From assembly GCA_021793055.1 (NCBI GenBank), contig JAJYTL010000041.1:1-15408 (forward strand): 15,408 nucleotides of DNA, written 5' to 3'. Source of the DNA: Pseudomonadota bacterium (lineage in GTDB: Bacteria > Pseudomonadota > Alphaproteobacteria > Ferrovibrionales > Ferrovibrionaceae). Under the pieces are notes generated by a model. It saw only the letters and a list, made by a program, of their open reading frames with translations. It was not told where the DNA came from and did not search any database. Positions 6,237 through 14,477 of the stretch are shown here, piece by piece. Position 1 is the stretch's first letter, and every line of letters begins with the position of its first letter. The translations under genes and the position numbers were made by a program.

Positions 6237-8000
6237 ATGTCCGAGCAAAAGAATCTGATCATCGCCATTGCCATCTCGGTCGCCATTCTGTTCGGCTTCC
6301 AGTTCTTCTTCGGCACTTCCGAGTTGGCTAAGAAGCATCCGGCGACGCCCGCCCAGACCGCGGCCCCGGCCAAGACCGGCATGGCCGGAGCCCCGGCGAC
6401 GGCGCCTGCGACCGAGGTCGCGCCCGGCGGCAACGGCGCCGGCGCCTCGTTTGCCGGCGGCACCTCGGGCCTCTCGCCGCAGGCCCTGCCGGCGGCGCTC
6501 GCGCGCTCGGGCCGGGTCAAGATCGACAACGGCACGGTCAGCGGCTCGATCTCCCTCGAAGGCGCCCGCATCGATCATCTTCGATTGCTTGACTACCACG
6601 AGACGGTCAGCAACAAGAGCCCGGTGATCACCTTGCTGGAGCCGCCCGGGAGCCCGCATCCCTATTACGCGAGCTTCGGCTGGACCGACAACGCCGGCAA
6701 CAAGATCGCGCTGCCCGGCCCCAACACGAAGTGGCAGAGCAGCGGCGGCGCGCTGTCGGCCGATCATCCGGTGACGCTGACCTGGGACAACGGCCAGGGT
6801 CTCCGCTTCGCCATGGTCTTCTCCATCGACAAGGATTACATGTTCCACATTGAGGAGAAGGTGGAGAATCAGACCGGCCAGCCGGTGACGCTGTTTCCCT
6901 ACGGCCTGATCGCGCGCGACGGCACGCCGAAGACGCTCGGCTATTACCTTCTGCACGAGGGGCCGCTCGGCGTCTTCAATGACCGCCTGTCGGAGTACAA
7001 GTACAAGACCCTGAAGGACGACGGCAGCATCCGAAAATCCACCACCGGCGGTTGGATCGGCATTACCGACAAATATTGGCTGGCGGCGCTGATTCCGGAC
7101 CAGAAGATTCCGGTCACCGCGAACTTCCGCTACGCCGCGGGCGGGCCGTACAAAAACCGCTATCAGGTCGACTATCTCGGCGGCGCGGTCACGGTGCCGG
7201 CCCATGGCGCGGCGGCGAGTTCGGCGCGGTTCTTCGCCGGCGCCAAGGAGACCCAGCTTCTCAACTATTACGCTAAGCACGACCACGTGGAGCGGTTCGA
7301 TCTCGCCATCGATTGGGGCTGGTTCTATTTCCTCACCAAGCCGATCTTCTACGCGCTCGACTACCTGAACTCGGTGCTCGGCAATTTTGGCCTCGCCATC
7401 CTCGCCCTCACCACCCTGATCAAGCTCGTCTTCTTCCCGCTGGCGCAGAAATCCTATCGCGCCATGACCGAGATGAAGCGGCTACAGCCCCGCATCGCCG
7501 AGATCCGCGAGCAGTACGCCGACGATCGCAACAAGATGAACCAGGAGGTGATGGAGCTCTACAAGCGGGCGAAGATCAATCCCGCCGCCGGCTGTCTGCC
7601 GGTGCTGCTCCAGGTGCCGGTGTTCTTCGCACTCTACAAGGTGCTGTTCGTCACCATCGAGATGCGCCACGCGCCGTTCTACGGCTGGATCCACGATCTC
7701 TCCGCGCCCGACCCGACCACCGTCTTCAACCTCTTCGGGCTGATCCCGTGGACGCCGCCCCACATTCTCGAGATCGGCGCCTGGCCGTTGATGATGGGCG
7801 CCAGCATGTTCCTGCAGCAGCGCCTGAACCCGGCGCCGGCCGATCCGATGCAGGCCAAGCTGTTCATGCTGATGCCGATCTTCTTCACCTATCTTCTGGC
7901 GCACTTCCCGGCCGGGCTGGTGATCTACTGGACCTGGAACAACCTTCTTTCGCTGACCCAGCAGTGGCTGATCATGCGGCGGATGGGGGTCAAGGCGTGA
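6237..8000 (+). CDS. yidC: Membrane protein insertase YidC
   Basis: Inner-membrane insertase/chaperone that inserts proteins alone or with SecYEG. The 587 residues have the Gram-negative layout: TM1 at about 7-25 (LIIAIAISVAILFGFQFFFG); an Ala/Pro/Gly-rich periplasmic linker to about 85; the large periplasmic beta domain (about 90-345); then the conserved core with TMs from about 355 on. Lys396 in TTLIKLVFFPL is the hydrophilic-groove charge (arginine in E. coli). MNQEVMELYKRAKINPAAGCLPVLLQVPVFFALYKVL is the signature segment, shown in part as NPAAGCLPVLLQ, and the end has FPAGLVIYWTWNNLLSLTQQ. ATG 6237 has GAAGG ten bases upstream; a TTG at 6228 overlapping the yidD stop is the alternative. 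It is followed by engB after 3 bp. Confidence 0.97.
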   Translation: MSEQKNLIIAIAISVAILFGFQFFFGTSELAKKHPATPAQTAAPAKTGMAGAPATAPATEVAPGGNGAGASFAGGTSGLSPQALPAALARSGRVKIDNGTVSGSISLEGARIDHLRLLDYHETVSNKSPVITLLEPPGSPHPYYASFGWTDNAGNKIALPGPNTKWQSSGGALSADHPVTLTWDNGQGLRFAMVFSIDKDYMFHIEEKVENQTGQPVTLFPYGLIARDGTPKTLGYYLLHEGPLGVFNDRLSEYKYKTLKDDGSIRKSTTGGWIGITDKYWLAALIPDQKIPVTANFRYAAGGPYKNRYQVDYLGGAVTVPAHGAAASSARFFAGAKETQLLNYYAKHDHVERFDLAIDWGWFYFLTKPIFYALDYLNSVLGNFGLAILALTTLIKLVFFPLAQKSYRAMTEMKRLQPRIAEIREQYADDRNKMNQEVMELYKRAKINPAAGCLPVLLQVPVFFALYKVLFVTIEMRHAPFYGWIHDLSAPDPTTVFNLFGLIPWTPPHILEIGAWPLMMGASMFLQQRLNPAPADPMQAKLFMLMPIFFTYLLAHFPAGLVIYWTWNNLLSLTQQWLIMRRMGVKA

Positions 8001-8003
8001 GCC

Positions 8004-8648
8004 GTGGAGACGGGCGCGGCTGCTGATCCCGCTTTGGAGGCGGGCCGGGTTCTTTTCGCCGGCGAATGCGTCTTCGTCGCGAGCATCGCCCGGATCGATC
8101 AGGTGCCGGCGGCGGATTTGCCCGAGATCGCCTTCGCCGGCCGTTCCAACGTCGGCAAGTCGAGCCTGGTGAACGCTCTGACCGGGCGCAAGACCCTGGC
8201 CCGGGTGTCCAACACGCCGGGCCGTACCCGAATGCTGAATTTCTTCCGCCTGGGTGGGTGCCTCTCGCTCGTCGACCTGCCGGGCTATGGCTACGCGCGC
8301 GCCTCGAAGCGCGAGATCGCGGCCTGGACGGGGCTGGTCTTCGACTATCTTCGCGGCCGGCCGGGGCTGGTCCGCGTCCTGCTCCTGATCGACGCCCGCC
8401 ACGGCATCAAGGACGCTGACCGGGAGGCCATGGCGCTGCTCGACAAGGCGGCGGTGGTCTATCAGGTGGTGCTGACCAAGGTCGACAAAATCACCGTCGC
8501 GGCGGCCGAGACGCTTCGGGCCGCCATCGCCGCCGAGCTGGCCCGCCGGCCCGCGGCCTATCCCGAGATCGCCGCGACCTCCTCGCGCACCGGCGCCGGC
8601 ATCGCCGATCTGCGCGCCGAACTCGCCGCGCTCGCCGGCCCGCGCTGA
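8004..8648 (+). CDS. engB: Ribosome biogenesis GTPase EngB (YsxC/YihA)
   Basis: TRAFAC-class GTPase needed for 50S subunit assembly. All G motifs are visible in the 214 residues: G1 GRSNVGKS (46-53), G2 region NTPGRT (70-75), G3 DLPGYG (91-96), G4 TKVD (158-161), and G5-like ATSSRTGAG near 190. GTG 8004 is used as start: it lies 3 bp after the yidC stop, with AAGG eight bases upstream, and no ATG gives a better N-terminus. Translational coupling to yidC is likely. The stop codon lies inside the first unit of a 17-bp tandem repeat, so the repeat defines the 3' end of the gene. Confidence 0.95.
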   Translation: METGAAADPALEAGRVLFAGECVFVASIARIDQVPAADLPEIAFAGRSNVGKSSLVNALTGRKTLARVSNTPGRTRMLNFFRLGGCLSLVDLPGYGYARASKREIAAWTGLVFDYLRGRPGLVRVLLLIDARHGIKDADREAMALLDKAAVVYQVVLTKVDKITVAAAETLRAAIAAELARRPAAYPEIAATSSRTGAGIADLRAELAALAGPR

Positions 8649-8706
8649 TTCTGGCCCCGCGCTGATTCTGGCCCCGCGCTGATTCTGGCCCCGCGCTGAT
8701 TCTGGC
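8639..8706 (+). repeat. Four perfect 17-bp tandem repeats with GANTC sites, engB-argB junction
   Basis: Exactly four copies of CCCGCGCTGATTCTGGC (8639-8655, 8656-8672, 8673-8689, 8690-8706) without a mismatch. The first copy holds the last codons and TGA of engB; the last runs into the presumed -35 of argB. Each unit contains GATTC, a GANTC methylation sequence (starts 8647, 8664, 8681, 8698). The unit is not a multiple of three, but the engB stop falls in the first copy, so copy-number change would not alter the protein. Confidence 0.95.
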
Positions 8707-8731
8707 GAAGCGCGGGCGATTGCGCTATAAG
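8703..8731 (+). promoter_or_regulatory. Candidate argB promoter, nearly leaderless
   Basis: TATAAG (8726-8731) is a good -10; with a 17-bp spacer the -35 would be TGGCGA (8703-8708, weak, three of six), partly inside the last tandem repeat. The start of transcription would fall near 8738, only about 3 nt before the argB ATG at 8741. No ribosome binding site is seen before that ATG, which fits leaderless translation. Confidence 0.45.
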
Positions 8732-8740
8732 CCTTTGGCC

Positions 8741-9679
8741 ATGAACGACAGCCAGACCCCGAGCCCCGAGCTTCTCGCCACCGCGCGCACGCTTTCCGAG
8801 GCGTTGCCCTATATGCGGCGCTTTTCCGGTCAGACCTTCGTCATCAAATACGGCGGTCATGCCATGGGCGAAAGCGAGGCGGCGCGCTCGTTCGCCCGCG
8901 ACGTGGTGCTGATCAAGCAGGTTGGCATCAATCCCGTGGTGGTGCATGGCGGCGGGCCGCAGATCGGCGCCATGCTGGAGCGGCTCAACATCAAGAGCCA
9001 GTTCCTCGACGGGCTGCGGGTCACCGACCGGGCGACACTTGAGGTCGTCGAGATGGTACTCTCCGGGGCGATCAACAAGGAGCTGGTGAGTGCCATCGGC
9101 GACGCCGGCGGCCTCGCCATCGGATTGTCCGGCAAGGACGGGCGGCTGATCGAGGCGCGCAAGCTCCGCCGCACCCAACGCGATCCGGATTCCAACATCG
9201 AGCGCCTGCTCGATCTCGGTTTCGTCGGCGAGCCGCACAAGATCAATCCCGAGCTGCTCTATACCTTGCGCGAGACCCGCACCATTCCGGTGATCGCGCC
9301 GGTCGGCTTCGGCGAGGACGGCGAGACCTACAACATCAACGCCGATTCGGTCGCCGGCGCGGTCGCCGGCGCGTTGCGCGCCGCCAAGCTCGTCATGCTC
9401 ACCGATGTTCCCGGCATTCTCGATCGCGACAAGAAGCTGATCCCGACCCTGACCGTGAAGCAGCTGCGCGCGCTTCTCGCCGAGGGCGTGGTCACCGGCG
9501 GCATGATCCCGAAGGTCGAGACCTGCCTTTACGCGCTGGAGGCCGGCGTCCAGGCGGTCCATATCCTGGACGGCCGCGTTCCCCACGTTTTGCTGCTCGA
9601 ACTGTTCACCGCGCATGGCGTCGGCACGATGATCCGCAACGAGGCCGCGGCCGACTTCGAGTCCGGCCTTACGAGCTGA
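8741..9679 (+). CDS. argB: Acetylglutamate kinase
   Basis: Phosphorylates N-acetyl-L-glutamate with ATP, the second step of arginine synthesis; cytosolic. The 312 residues show the amino-acid-kinase fold motifs: Lys36 in FVIKYGGHAMG, VVVHGGGPQIG (66-76), LRVTDRATLEVVEMVLSG (92-109), IGLSGKDG (127-134), TYNINADSVAGAVAGAL, VMLTDVPGI and the C-terminal GGMIPKVETCL...HILDGRVPH. The N-terminal helix before the kinase core (ELLATARTLSEALPYMRRF) is typical of arginine-inhibited NAGKs, so feedback inhibition is likely. ATG 8741 gives the usual family N-terminus; no Shine-Dalgarno precedes it, and a TATAAG lies just upstream. Downstream it overlaps the convergent DUF2336 gene by 11 bp. Confidence 0.96.
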   Translation: MNDSQTPSPELLATARTLSEALPYMRRFSGQTFVIKYGGHAMGESEAARSFARDVVLIKQVGINPVVVHGGGPQIGAMLERLNIKSQFLDGLRVTDRATLEVVEMVLSGAINKELVSAIGDAGGLAIGLSGKDGRLIEARKLRRTQRDPDSNIERLLDLGFVGEPHKINPELLYTLRETRTIPVIAPVGFGEDGETYNINADSVAGAVAGALRAAKLVMLTDVPGILDRDKKLIPTLTVKQLRALLAEGVVTGGMIPKVETCLYALEAGVQAVHILDGRVPHVLLLELFTAHGVGTMIRNEAAADFESGLTS

Positions 9680-10922
9680 AGTAGCCGATCTGCCATTCCA
9701 TGTCGTCGGGGCTCAGGGGATAATCGATGCCGTTGCGGGCGTTGAGGATCGCCTGCGGCGGCACCTGGCCGAGACGGAGTTGCAGGCGCATTCCCGTTCG
9801 CATCGAAAGCCCGGCCTTCCAGGCGAGGGCGGTGATCGCCTTGGGGTCGCGCGCCGCGACGATGCGTTGCGCGATCTCAAGCCGGATCTTGGCGCGAAAG
9901 GCGAGGGCGTAAAGCGCGAAATCGTGCGCGCCGCGCTCCGCTGCGTCGGCGATGCACTCGTCGTCGAGCGCGCCCTTGGCGTCCAGCGCGGCGGCCTCCC
10001 TCGCGATCGCCTTCCAGTCCGCCGCTTCCTCCGGCGCGGCGAGCCGGCTTCGCACCGTGCTCTTCAATTCGTTGGCGAAGGTCTCCGGCAGGTCGTGATG
10101 GTCGACCAGGATATCGACCAGCGAGGCGGTGACGAACTGGGCGATGCGGCGCATGGCGCGGAGCGACAGCTCGGAGCGCAGCACCAGTGGCTTGTGCCAG
10201 GACTCCGCCTCGGCCGCGTGCTCGACGATCTGCTCCATGGTCGCTTCGCGGATCTCGGCCGAGGGGTTGGCGAGAAGCGCCGCGACCGCCGGCACGTCGA
10301 GGGTCGCGACGATGGCATCGGCGACCGGCGCCGCGACCGCGGCGCGCCGCGCGATGGCGGACAGCCCGCCCTCGGCGACGCCCTTGGCGATGACCTCGAC
10401 CAGGTCGTGATCGGACAATAGCGGGGAATATTCCAGAATCGGCACCGCGACGACGCTCTCGACGTCGGCGGCGAGGCGGCGGACGATCTCCATCGGCACG
10501 TTCGGCGCCCGTTTCAGTTCCTCCGCCAGGAGCGCGCGGACGCGGGGCAGCGTGTCGGCGGCCAGCCGTTCGAGGACCTCGATGGTGACTTCCCGGATCT
10601 GGGTCTTCTTGTCGCTGTCGAGCCACGGCATCAGGCGCCCGATCTTGCGCGCGAGCTGGCAGCGCACCTCGTCGTCGGGATCGGCGGTGAGCAGAAGGTC
10701 GGCCTGGGCCGGCGTCGCCGGATTGGCCGCCACCTCGCGGCGCACCGCCGGCGCCTTGTCGGCGGCGAGATAATAGAGGATTTCGGGCTTGGCGTCGGCG
10801 CGTTTGGCGAGCGCCCGGCGCACTTCGGTCTCGTCGTCTTGCACGAGATCGCGCGCCGCCTCGTAGCTCAGCGCCTTCGGCACCTTCTTAGCGGCGCGGC
10901 GGGATCGCAACAGGCTAAACAA
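9669..10922 (-). CDS. DUF2336 domain repeat protein
   Basis: Protein of unknown function, 417 residues, recognised as DUF2336. After a short basic N-terminus (RSRRAAKK), the first 250 residues are helical repeats of HEAT/ARM character, e.g. DDETEVRRALAKRADAKPEI, KAPAVRREVAANPATPA and DDEVRCQLARKIGRL in succession, each about 25-40 residues. The C-terminal third (GLSMRTGMRLQLRLGQVPP, ILNARNGIDYPLSPDDMEWQI) looks like the family core. No signal peptide or membrane segment. Such repeats usually form protein-binding scaffolds. I chose TTG 10922 because GGAGGGGG lies six bases upstream; TTG 10946 would put that purine run inside the gene. It lies 67 bp behind the EAL gene on the same strand and is probably co-transcribed with it. 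Converges on argB, with stop codons interleaved. Confidence 0.85.
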   Translation of the reverse strand: MFSLLRSRRAAKKVPKALSYEAARDLVQDDETEVRRALAKRADAKPEILYYLAADKAPAVRREVAANPATPAQADLLLTADPDDEVRCQLARKIGRLMPWLDSDKKTQIREVTIEVLERLAADTLPRVRALLAEELKRAPNVPMEIVRRLAADVESVVAVPILEYSPLLSDHDLVEVIAKGVAEGGLSAIARRAAVAAPVADAIVATLDVPAVAALLANPSAEIREATMEQIVEHAAEAESWHKPLVLRSELSLRAMRRIAQFVTASLVDILVDHHDLPETFANELKSTVRSRLAAPEEAADWKAIAREAAALDAKGALDDECIADAAERGAHDFALYALAFRAKIRLEIAQRIVAARDPKAITALAWKAGLSMRTGMRLQLRLGQVPPQAILNARNGIDYPLSPDDMEWQIGYFSS

Positions 10923-10989
10923 GAGAATCCCCCTCCCGCCGGTCAAGCCCGGATCGGCGGCGTCGTTTTCCGTCGGGCGTCGGTGCCGG

Positions 10990-12636
10990 TCACTTCGTCG
11001 GCAGTCCGATCTTCGGCTTGCCGAACAGGTAGCCCTGGCCGTAATCGACGCCGAGCCCGGCGAGGATTTTCACCGTTTCCGCGTTCTCGATCATCTCGGC
11101 GATGGTGCGGATATCGAGATCGCGGCAGAGCTGGATGATCGCCTTGACGAAGGGGACGTGGCGCGGCTCCTTGCGGATTTCACGCACGTAGGCGCCGTCG
11201 ATCTTGACAAAATCGACCGCGAGATGACGCAGATATTGCAGATCGCTCGATCCGGCGCCGAAATCGTCGAGGCAAACCGGGTAGCCGGCGGCGCGGAAGC
11301 GGTCGATCGTCTCACGCGCCGCCGGAAGATCGCCGATGCGCGACGATTCCGTGATCTCGAGCAGAATGGCCCCGGGGTCCACGCGGTAGGATTGCAAGAG
11401 CTCAGAGAGATCGGCCGCGAAGCCCTCTGTCATCAGGGATCTGCCGGAGATGTTGATCGCGACCGAATGGTTCATGCCCTGAAGCTTGGCGCGGGAAACC
11501 GCCGCCAGGACGTCGCTCGACACCGCGAGATCGAGCTCGGTGGCGAGGCCGACGCCCTCGGCGAACAGCACCGTGCTGGCCGGCGAGGCCTGATCGGCAA
11601 GCCGCATCAGCGCCTCGAAGTGGTGCAGCTTGCCATCGCCGAGATGCACGATCGGCTGGTAGGCGAGGCGGAAGCGGTGGCCGGTGATGACGCTTCGCAG
11701 GGTGTTGATGCGGGCGACGGTATCGGCGAGCAGGGTCGGCGACTTGACGACGAACTCGCGGTTCGTGAGCTCGCTCTTGCCCTCGGTGAACTGGTTCAGC
11801 GTGTAGCGCAGCGCCCGCATGGCGTCTTTCTCGGTACCCGGCTGGGCGGTGAGCTGAAGGCTGCTGCCGGAGACCTCGATGGCGTCCGCCTCTTCCGGCG
11901 CCGTCTCGCGCACCAGGGCGCCGATTTCGGCCTGGAGATCATCGACCGAGGCGCCGTGCTCGGAAATGAAGGCATATTGGTCGTCGCCGAGCCGGGTTGC
12001 CGCGCCGCGCACCGAGCGCCGCTTCAGAAGCCGCGCGATGGCACCCGAAAGCTCGCGCCCAAGCCCCTTTTTTACCAGCCGGCCTTCCGCCTGGGCGAGG
12101 CCCTTGGTGGCGAGCAGGTTGACGCGATAGGGCTGCCCCTGGCTTCCCGGCGCGCTCATCGACTGGCGCGCGACCTTGTCGAAGGCGGCGGCGTCGAGCA
12201 GTCGGTTCGCCGGATCGTCCGCCGCGTCGACCGCCGCCGGCGGCTGTGCCGACGCGGCGGGCTTCGCTGCCGCTGCCGTCGCCTGGTTGGCGCGGAAGGC
12301 GAGGAACACCGATCCCGGCAGTTGCGGCACGCACGAGCCCGAGACCGTGAGCGCGCGGCCCGAGGTCAAGGCCGTGAGCGCGGTCGGGGCGAAGCGGCCC
12401 TGCTTGTCCGCCGTCGCCAGCGCCGCGTGAAGCGCGCTTTGGCTGGCGGCGAAAATGTGATCGAAGATCGAGCCGCCGACCAGGTCCTCGGGCGGCGTGC
12501 CGAACAGCGTGCGGGTGGCGCCGGCGGCGAAGCGTACGGCCCCGTCGCGGCCGATCTCGATCAGAGCGTCGGCGGCCGCGAAGGCGAAAGCCAGAAATCG
12601 GTCACGTTCGGCGCGCAGGCCGTTTACGGTTTCCAA
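10990..12636 (-). CDS. PAS / degenerate GGDEF / EAL cyclic-di-GMP phosphodiesterase
   Basis: EAL-type enzyme expected to hydrolyse cyclic di-GMP to pGpG. Of 548 residues, about 15-115 look like a PAS-type sensor (LIEIGRDGAVRFAAGATRTL). An Ala/Pro linker follows, then a region (about 145-290) that I read as a decayed GGDEF domain: RLGDDQYAFI (215-224) in place of RLGGDEFAIL. The EAL domain spans about 320-545 and keeps the catalytic set: Glu341 (FEALMR), Asn395 (NISGRSL), Glu427 (LEITES), Asp457-Asp458 (LDDFGAG), Lys478 (VKIDG), Glu514 (IAEMIE) and Gln534 (GQGYLFGKP). It should therefore be active as a phosphodiesterase but not as a cyclase. No membrane segments. The start is TTG 12636, with AGGA close upstream; no ATG is available, so the start is less sure. 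A CtrA-type box lies in its promoter. Confidence 0.92.
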   Translation of the reverse strand: METVNGLRAERDRFLAFAFAAADALIEIGRDGAVRFAAGATRTLFGTPPEDLVGGSIFDHIFAASQSALHAALATADKQGRFAPTALTALTSGRALTVSGSCVPQLPGSVFLAFRANQATAAAAKPAASAQPPAAVDAADDPANRLLDAAAFDKVARQSMSAPGSQGQPYRVNLLATKGLAQAEGRLVKKGLGRELSGAIARLLKRRSVRGAATRLGDDQYAFISEHGASVDDLQAEIGALVRETAPEEADAIEVSGSSLQLTAQPGTEKDAMRALRYTLNQFTEGKSELTNREFVVKSPTLLADTVARINTLRSVITGHRFRLAYQPIVHLGDGKLHHFEALMRLADQASPASTVLFAEGVGLATELDLAVSSDVLAAVSRAKLQGMNHSVAINISGRSLMTEGFAADLSELLQSYRVDPGAILLEITESSRIGDLPAARETIDRFRAAGYPVCLDDFGAGSSDLQYLRHLAVDFVKIDGAYVREIRKEPRHVPFVKAIIQLCRDLDIRTIAEMIENAETVKILAGLGVDYGQGYLFGKPKIGLPTK

Positions 12637-12691
12637 TGTCCTATCTGACCCAAAAAATCGCGGACAACGCTCGGCTAACCAACCATGAGCT

Positions 12692-12697
12692 AGTATA
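12692..12697 (-). promoter_or_regulatory. -10 element of the EAL gene promoter
   Basis: TATACT on the minus strand, five of six consensus. Transcription would begin near 12685, about 49 nt before the TTG start. There is no sigma-70 -35 at 17 bp; a CtrA-type box covers that position instead, as in activator-dependent promoters. Confidence 0.5.
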
Positions 12698-12709
12698 AAC
12701 CTGGGTCGG

Positions 12710-12724
12710 TTAACAAGTTTTTAA
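12710..12724 (-). promoter_or_regulatory. CtrA-type binding site TTAA-N7-TTAA
   Basis: On the minus strand: TTAA-AAACTTG-TTAA followed by CC, a perfect match to the CtrA consensus TTAA-N7-TTAAC. It covers the -35 region of the EAL gene's presumed promoter (centre about 22 bp upstream of the centre of TATACT). The gap is shared with the HAD gene on the other strand, which could also be affected. Confidence 0.65.
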
Positions 12725-12777
12725 GGGCATCCTCTGGCGGCTTGTCATCGCCGGCCCAAGAAGGCAAAGTGGCGCCC

Positions 12778-13494
12778 ATGCTGGAACAGCCCCAATCTGC
12801 GACGCGGCCGTCGATCCGTCCGGTCGAAACCTGGATTTTCGACCTCGACAACACGCTCTATCCGGTCGGCACCAATCTCTTCGCTTCGGTCAGCCAACGC
12901 ATCGGGCAATATATCGCGCGTCATTTCGACATCGATCTGGCTGAGGCGCGCCGGCTTCAGCGCCGCTATTTCCTCGAATACGGCACCTCGCTCCGCGGAT
13001 TGATGACGGTGCACAACATCCCGCCCAAGGAGTTCCTCGATTACGTCCACGACATCGAGCTCGACGCGCTGGACCCCTGGCCCGAGCTCGACCGGGCGCT
13101 GACGCGCCTGCCCGGTCGCAAGGTGATCTTCACCAACGCGGCGGCGGGCTATGCGGAGCGCGTCGTGGCCAAGCTCGGGGTCGAGCGCCATTTCATTGGC
13201 GTCTTCGATGTCGTCGCTGCCGATTACCGGCCGAAGCCCGATCCCGCGCCCTACGAGGTGCTGTGCGCCCGATACGGCATTCGACCCGAGCAGGCGGCGA
13301 TGGTCGAGGACATGTCGGTCAATCTCGGCCCCGCCCATCGCCTCGGCATGACCACCGTCTGGGTGCCGAGCGAAGCCGATTGGCGCGACCGCGACCCTGA
13401 TCTTAAGCATATCCATCATGTCGTCGAGGACTTGCCGGCCTGGCTCGGCGAACAGGCGGCGGCGCAGGCCGCGCTGCGGACGGCGGGCGATTGA
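12778..13494 (+). CDS. HAD-family hydrolase, pyrimidine 5'-nucleotidase type
   Basis: Haloacid-dehalogenase phosphatase resembling the SDT1/pyrimidine 5'-nucleotidase group, which dephosphorylates UMP/CMP and related phosphates. Motifs in the 238 residues from ATG 12778: motif I WIFDLDNTLYP (nucleophile Asp22, Asp24), motif II IFTNA (Thr119), motif III YRPKPDP (Lys153), motif IV MVEDMSVNLGPA (Asp178). The helical cap lies at about 30-105. Start is uncertain: GTG 12769 has AGAAGG four bases before it, while ATG 12778 is 13 bases from the same run; TTG 12742 is also open. The first 15 residues are nonconserved in any case. It precedes dapD, a common alphaproteobacterial neighbourhood, and reads away from the EAL gene. 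The in vivo substrate cannot be told from sequence. Confidence 0.88.
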   Translation: MLEQPQSATRPSIRPVETWIFDLDNTLYPVGTNLFASVSQRIGQYIARHFDIDLAEARRLQRRYFLEYGTSLRGLMTVHNIPPKEFLDYVHDIELDALDPWPELDRALTRLPGRKVIFTNAAAGYAERVVAKLGVERHFIGVFDVVAADYRPKPDPAPYEVLCARYGIRPEQAAMVEDMSVNLGPAHRLGMTTVWVPSEADWRDRDPDLKHIHHVVEDLPAWLGEQAAAQAALRTAGD

Positions 13495-13518
13495 CAGCGT
13501 ATCCTCCGCCGGTATTGT
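13491..13518 (+). promoter_or_regulatory. Sigma-70 promoter of dapD
   Basis: TTGACA (13491-13496, perfect -35), 16 bp, TATTGT (13513-13518, four of six). The -35 contains the TGA stop of the HAD gene. Transcription would begin near 13525, leaving a leader of about 70 nt. This gives dapD a start independent of the HAD gene. Confidence 0.65.
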
Positions 13519-13594
13519 TCGCGGCCGGAGGGCGCCGGGCTGGGCGTTGACCGCCGGCGCCTCGAAGCAACCCAACCAGAATGCGGGGACAGCG

Positions 13595-14437
<843 letters not shown>

Positions 14438-14477
14438 CGGCCCGGTCGGCCGGCCGCGTTTTCGAAAGGCGTTCCCG

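Noticed and set aside
8639..8706. CRISPR array
   Set aside because: The units are directly adjacent with no spacers and are only 17 bp; this is a simple tandem repeat.
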